A DNA stretch of 5,336 nt, taken from Candidatus Cloacimonas sp. SDB. Its GTDB lineage: Bacteria; Cloacimonadota; Cloacimonadia; Cloacimonadales; TCS61. A model generated the notes under the pieces. It saw only the letters and a program-made list of their open reading frames with translations. It had not been told where the DNA came from and ran no database searches. Made by a program: the position numbers and the translations under genes. Below are positions 4,760-5,336 of the stretch, one piece after another; the first letter of the stretch is position 1; every line of letters starts with the position of its first letter. The DNA is taken from positions 1-5,336 of the forward strand of contig LKUH01000270.1 of the NCBI GenBank assembly GCA_001412425.1, in the 5' to 3' direction.

Positions 4760-5336
4760 ATGAATAACAATGAAGACTGGCTCAAGCTGGACAATGCTGC
4801 CAAGATCTATCCGGCTGTATCCAGTCGAAAATCACCAGCTCAGTTCAGATTGAGTGCTACACTGGATTCTGCCATTAATTATAATAATTTAAATCTAGCC
4901 TGGGAAAAAATGATCAAGAGATGCCCCTATTTCCAGGTATATCTGCGTCGCGGTTTTTTCTGGTATTATCTGCAGAGACATAATAATCTGCCTGCTGTTG
5001 AACTTATGGATCCGCTGCCTGTTTCTCCTTTTCAGCATGATAGAAAAACTTCCCACCTTATAAAAATCAGCATTCGCGATCAGACAATTTCGCTGGACTT
5101 CTCCCATATCATTACAGACGGGAATGGTGGATTGCGGTTTCTTCTGGCTCTTCTTAATGAGTATTTTAAATTATCCGGGGTCTCAATAGCTGAAATTGAT
5201 GGTATTCCTTCTACTGCTGAAAGAATAAATCCGGAAGAATTTGAAGATGGATACCGGCGATATTTTCCGGGGAAATTACCTAAACCTGAGCCTTTGGCAA
5301 AAGCTTATCATCTTAAGGGAAAACCTTTTTTAACCG
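4760..5336 (+). CDS. Alcohol acetyltransferase/condensation-like protein, 3' end outside the window
   Basis: An open frame of 192 codons runs from ATG 4760 to the window edge. The start has an SD, GAGG at 4751-4754, five bases upstream. The N-terminus (DWLKLDNAAKIYPAVSSRK, residues 6-24) and RCPYFQVYLRRGFFWYYL (54-71) resemble bacterial proteins annotated as alcohol acetyltransferases or condensation-domain-like. That superfamily, which includes chloramphenicol acetyltransferase, transfers acyl groups from thioesters. The catalytic-type motif HxxxDG is present as His116-Ile-Ile-Thr-Asp120-Gly121 and continues NGGLRFLLALLNEYF. Full-length members usually have about 400 or more residues, so roughly half is visible. 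It starts 34 bases after the SRAP stop with no evident terminator, so it may be on the same transcript. Its substrate is unknown and a link to DNA repair is not evident. Confidence 0.75.
   Translation, partial: MNNNEDWLKLDNAAKIYPAVSSRKSPAQFRLSATLDSAINYNNLNLAWEKMIKRCPYFQVYLRRGFFWYYLQRHNNLPAVELMDPLPVSPFQHDRKTSHLIKISIRDQTISLDFSHIITDGNGGLRFLLALLNEYFKLSGVSIAEIDGIPSTAERINPEEFEDGYRRYFPGKLPKPEPLAKAYHLKGKPFLT

Noticed and set aside
4895..5107. Minus-strand open frame of 70 codons near the right edge
   Set aside because: It is antisense to the acyltransferase-like frame, which has conserved motifs including HxxxDG.

Overview
The window is a compact bacterial DNA-damage-tolerance locus. It holds four complete genes on the plus strand, two genes on the minus strand and one truncated gene at the right edge. 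The DNA is moderately AT-rich. Genes are closely packed, Shine-Dalgarno (SD) sequences are of the GGAGG type, and arginine is often AGA and isoleucine often ATA. This fits an ordinary bacterial chromosome or an integrated element. The lineage cannot be fixed from the sequence. A fermentative or anaerobic phylum (Cloacimonadota-, Spirochaetota- or Firmicutes-like) is only a guess from the mix of families, namely DUF4282 and the alcohol-acetyltransferase-like protein. No insertion sequence, integrase, tRNA, rRNA or CRISPR array is visible.

Layout: positions 1-68 are non-coding flank with a weak terminator-like hairpin. Positions 69-359 (minus) encode a small two-helix membrane protein of the DUF4282 type. 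Positions 429-1076 (minus) encode a cI/LexA-like repressor with an N-terminal HTH and a C-terminal S24 self-cleaving domain. Positions 1077-1206 form a divergent control region with two matching 16-bp palindromes, TTAAC-N6-GTTAA. Positions 1207-4725 (plus) form a tight run: umuD (1207-1668), umuC (1671-2951), dinB (2957-4066) and an SRAP/YedK-type gene (4066-4725), with junctions of 2 nt, 5 nt and a 1-nt overlap. From 4760 a condensation-like (alcohol acetyltransferase-type) gene begins and runs off the window.

Proposed working model (inference): the repressor binds the two palindromes and holds down both its own promoter and the umuD promoter. DNA damage produces RecA-ssDNA filaments, which stimulate self-cleavage of the repressor and release the operon. 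The same signal converts UmuD to UmuD', which activates UmuC as DNA polymerase V. DinB (polymerase IV) supplies a second translesion polymerase, and the SRAP protein covalently caps abasic sites in single-stranded DNA. The cassette therefore carries its own damage sensor, two mutagenic polymerases and an abasic-site shield. Each family is known. A repressor-umuDC pairing has a known parallel in the HdiR-umuC arrangement of lactococci and streptococci. The less familiar parts are the full five-gene combination and its apparent private operator.
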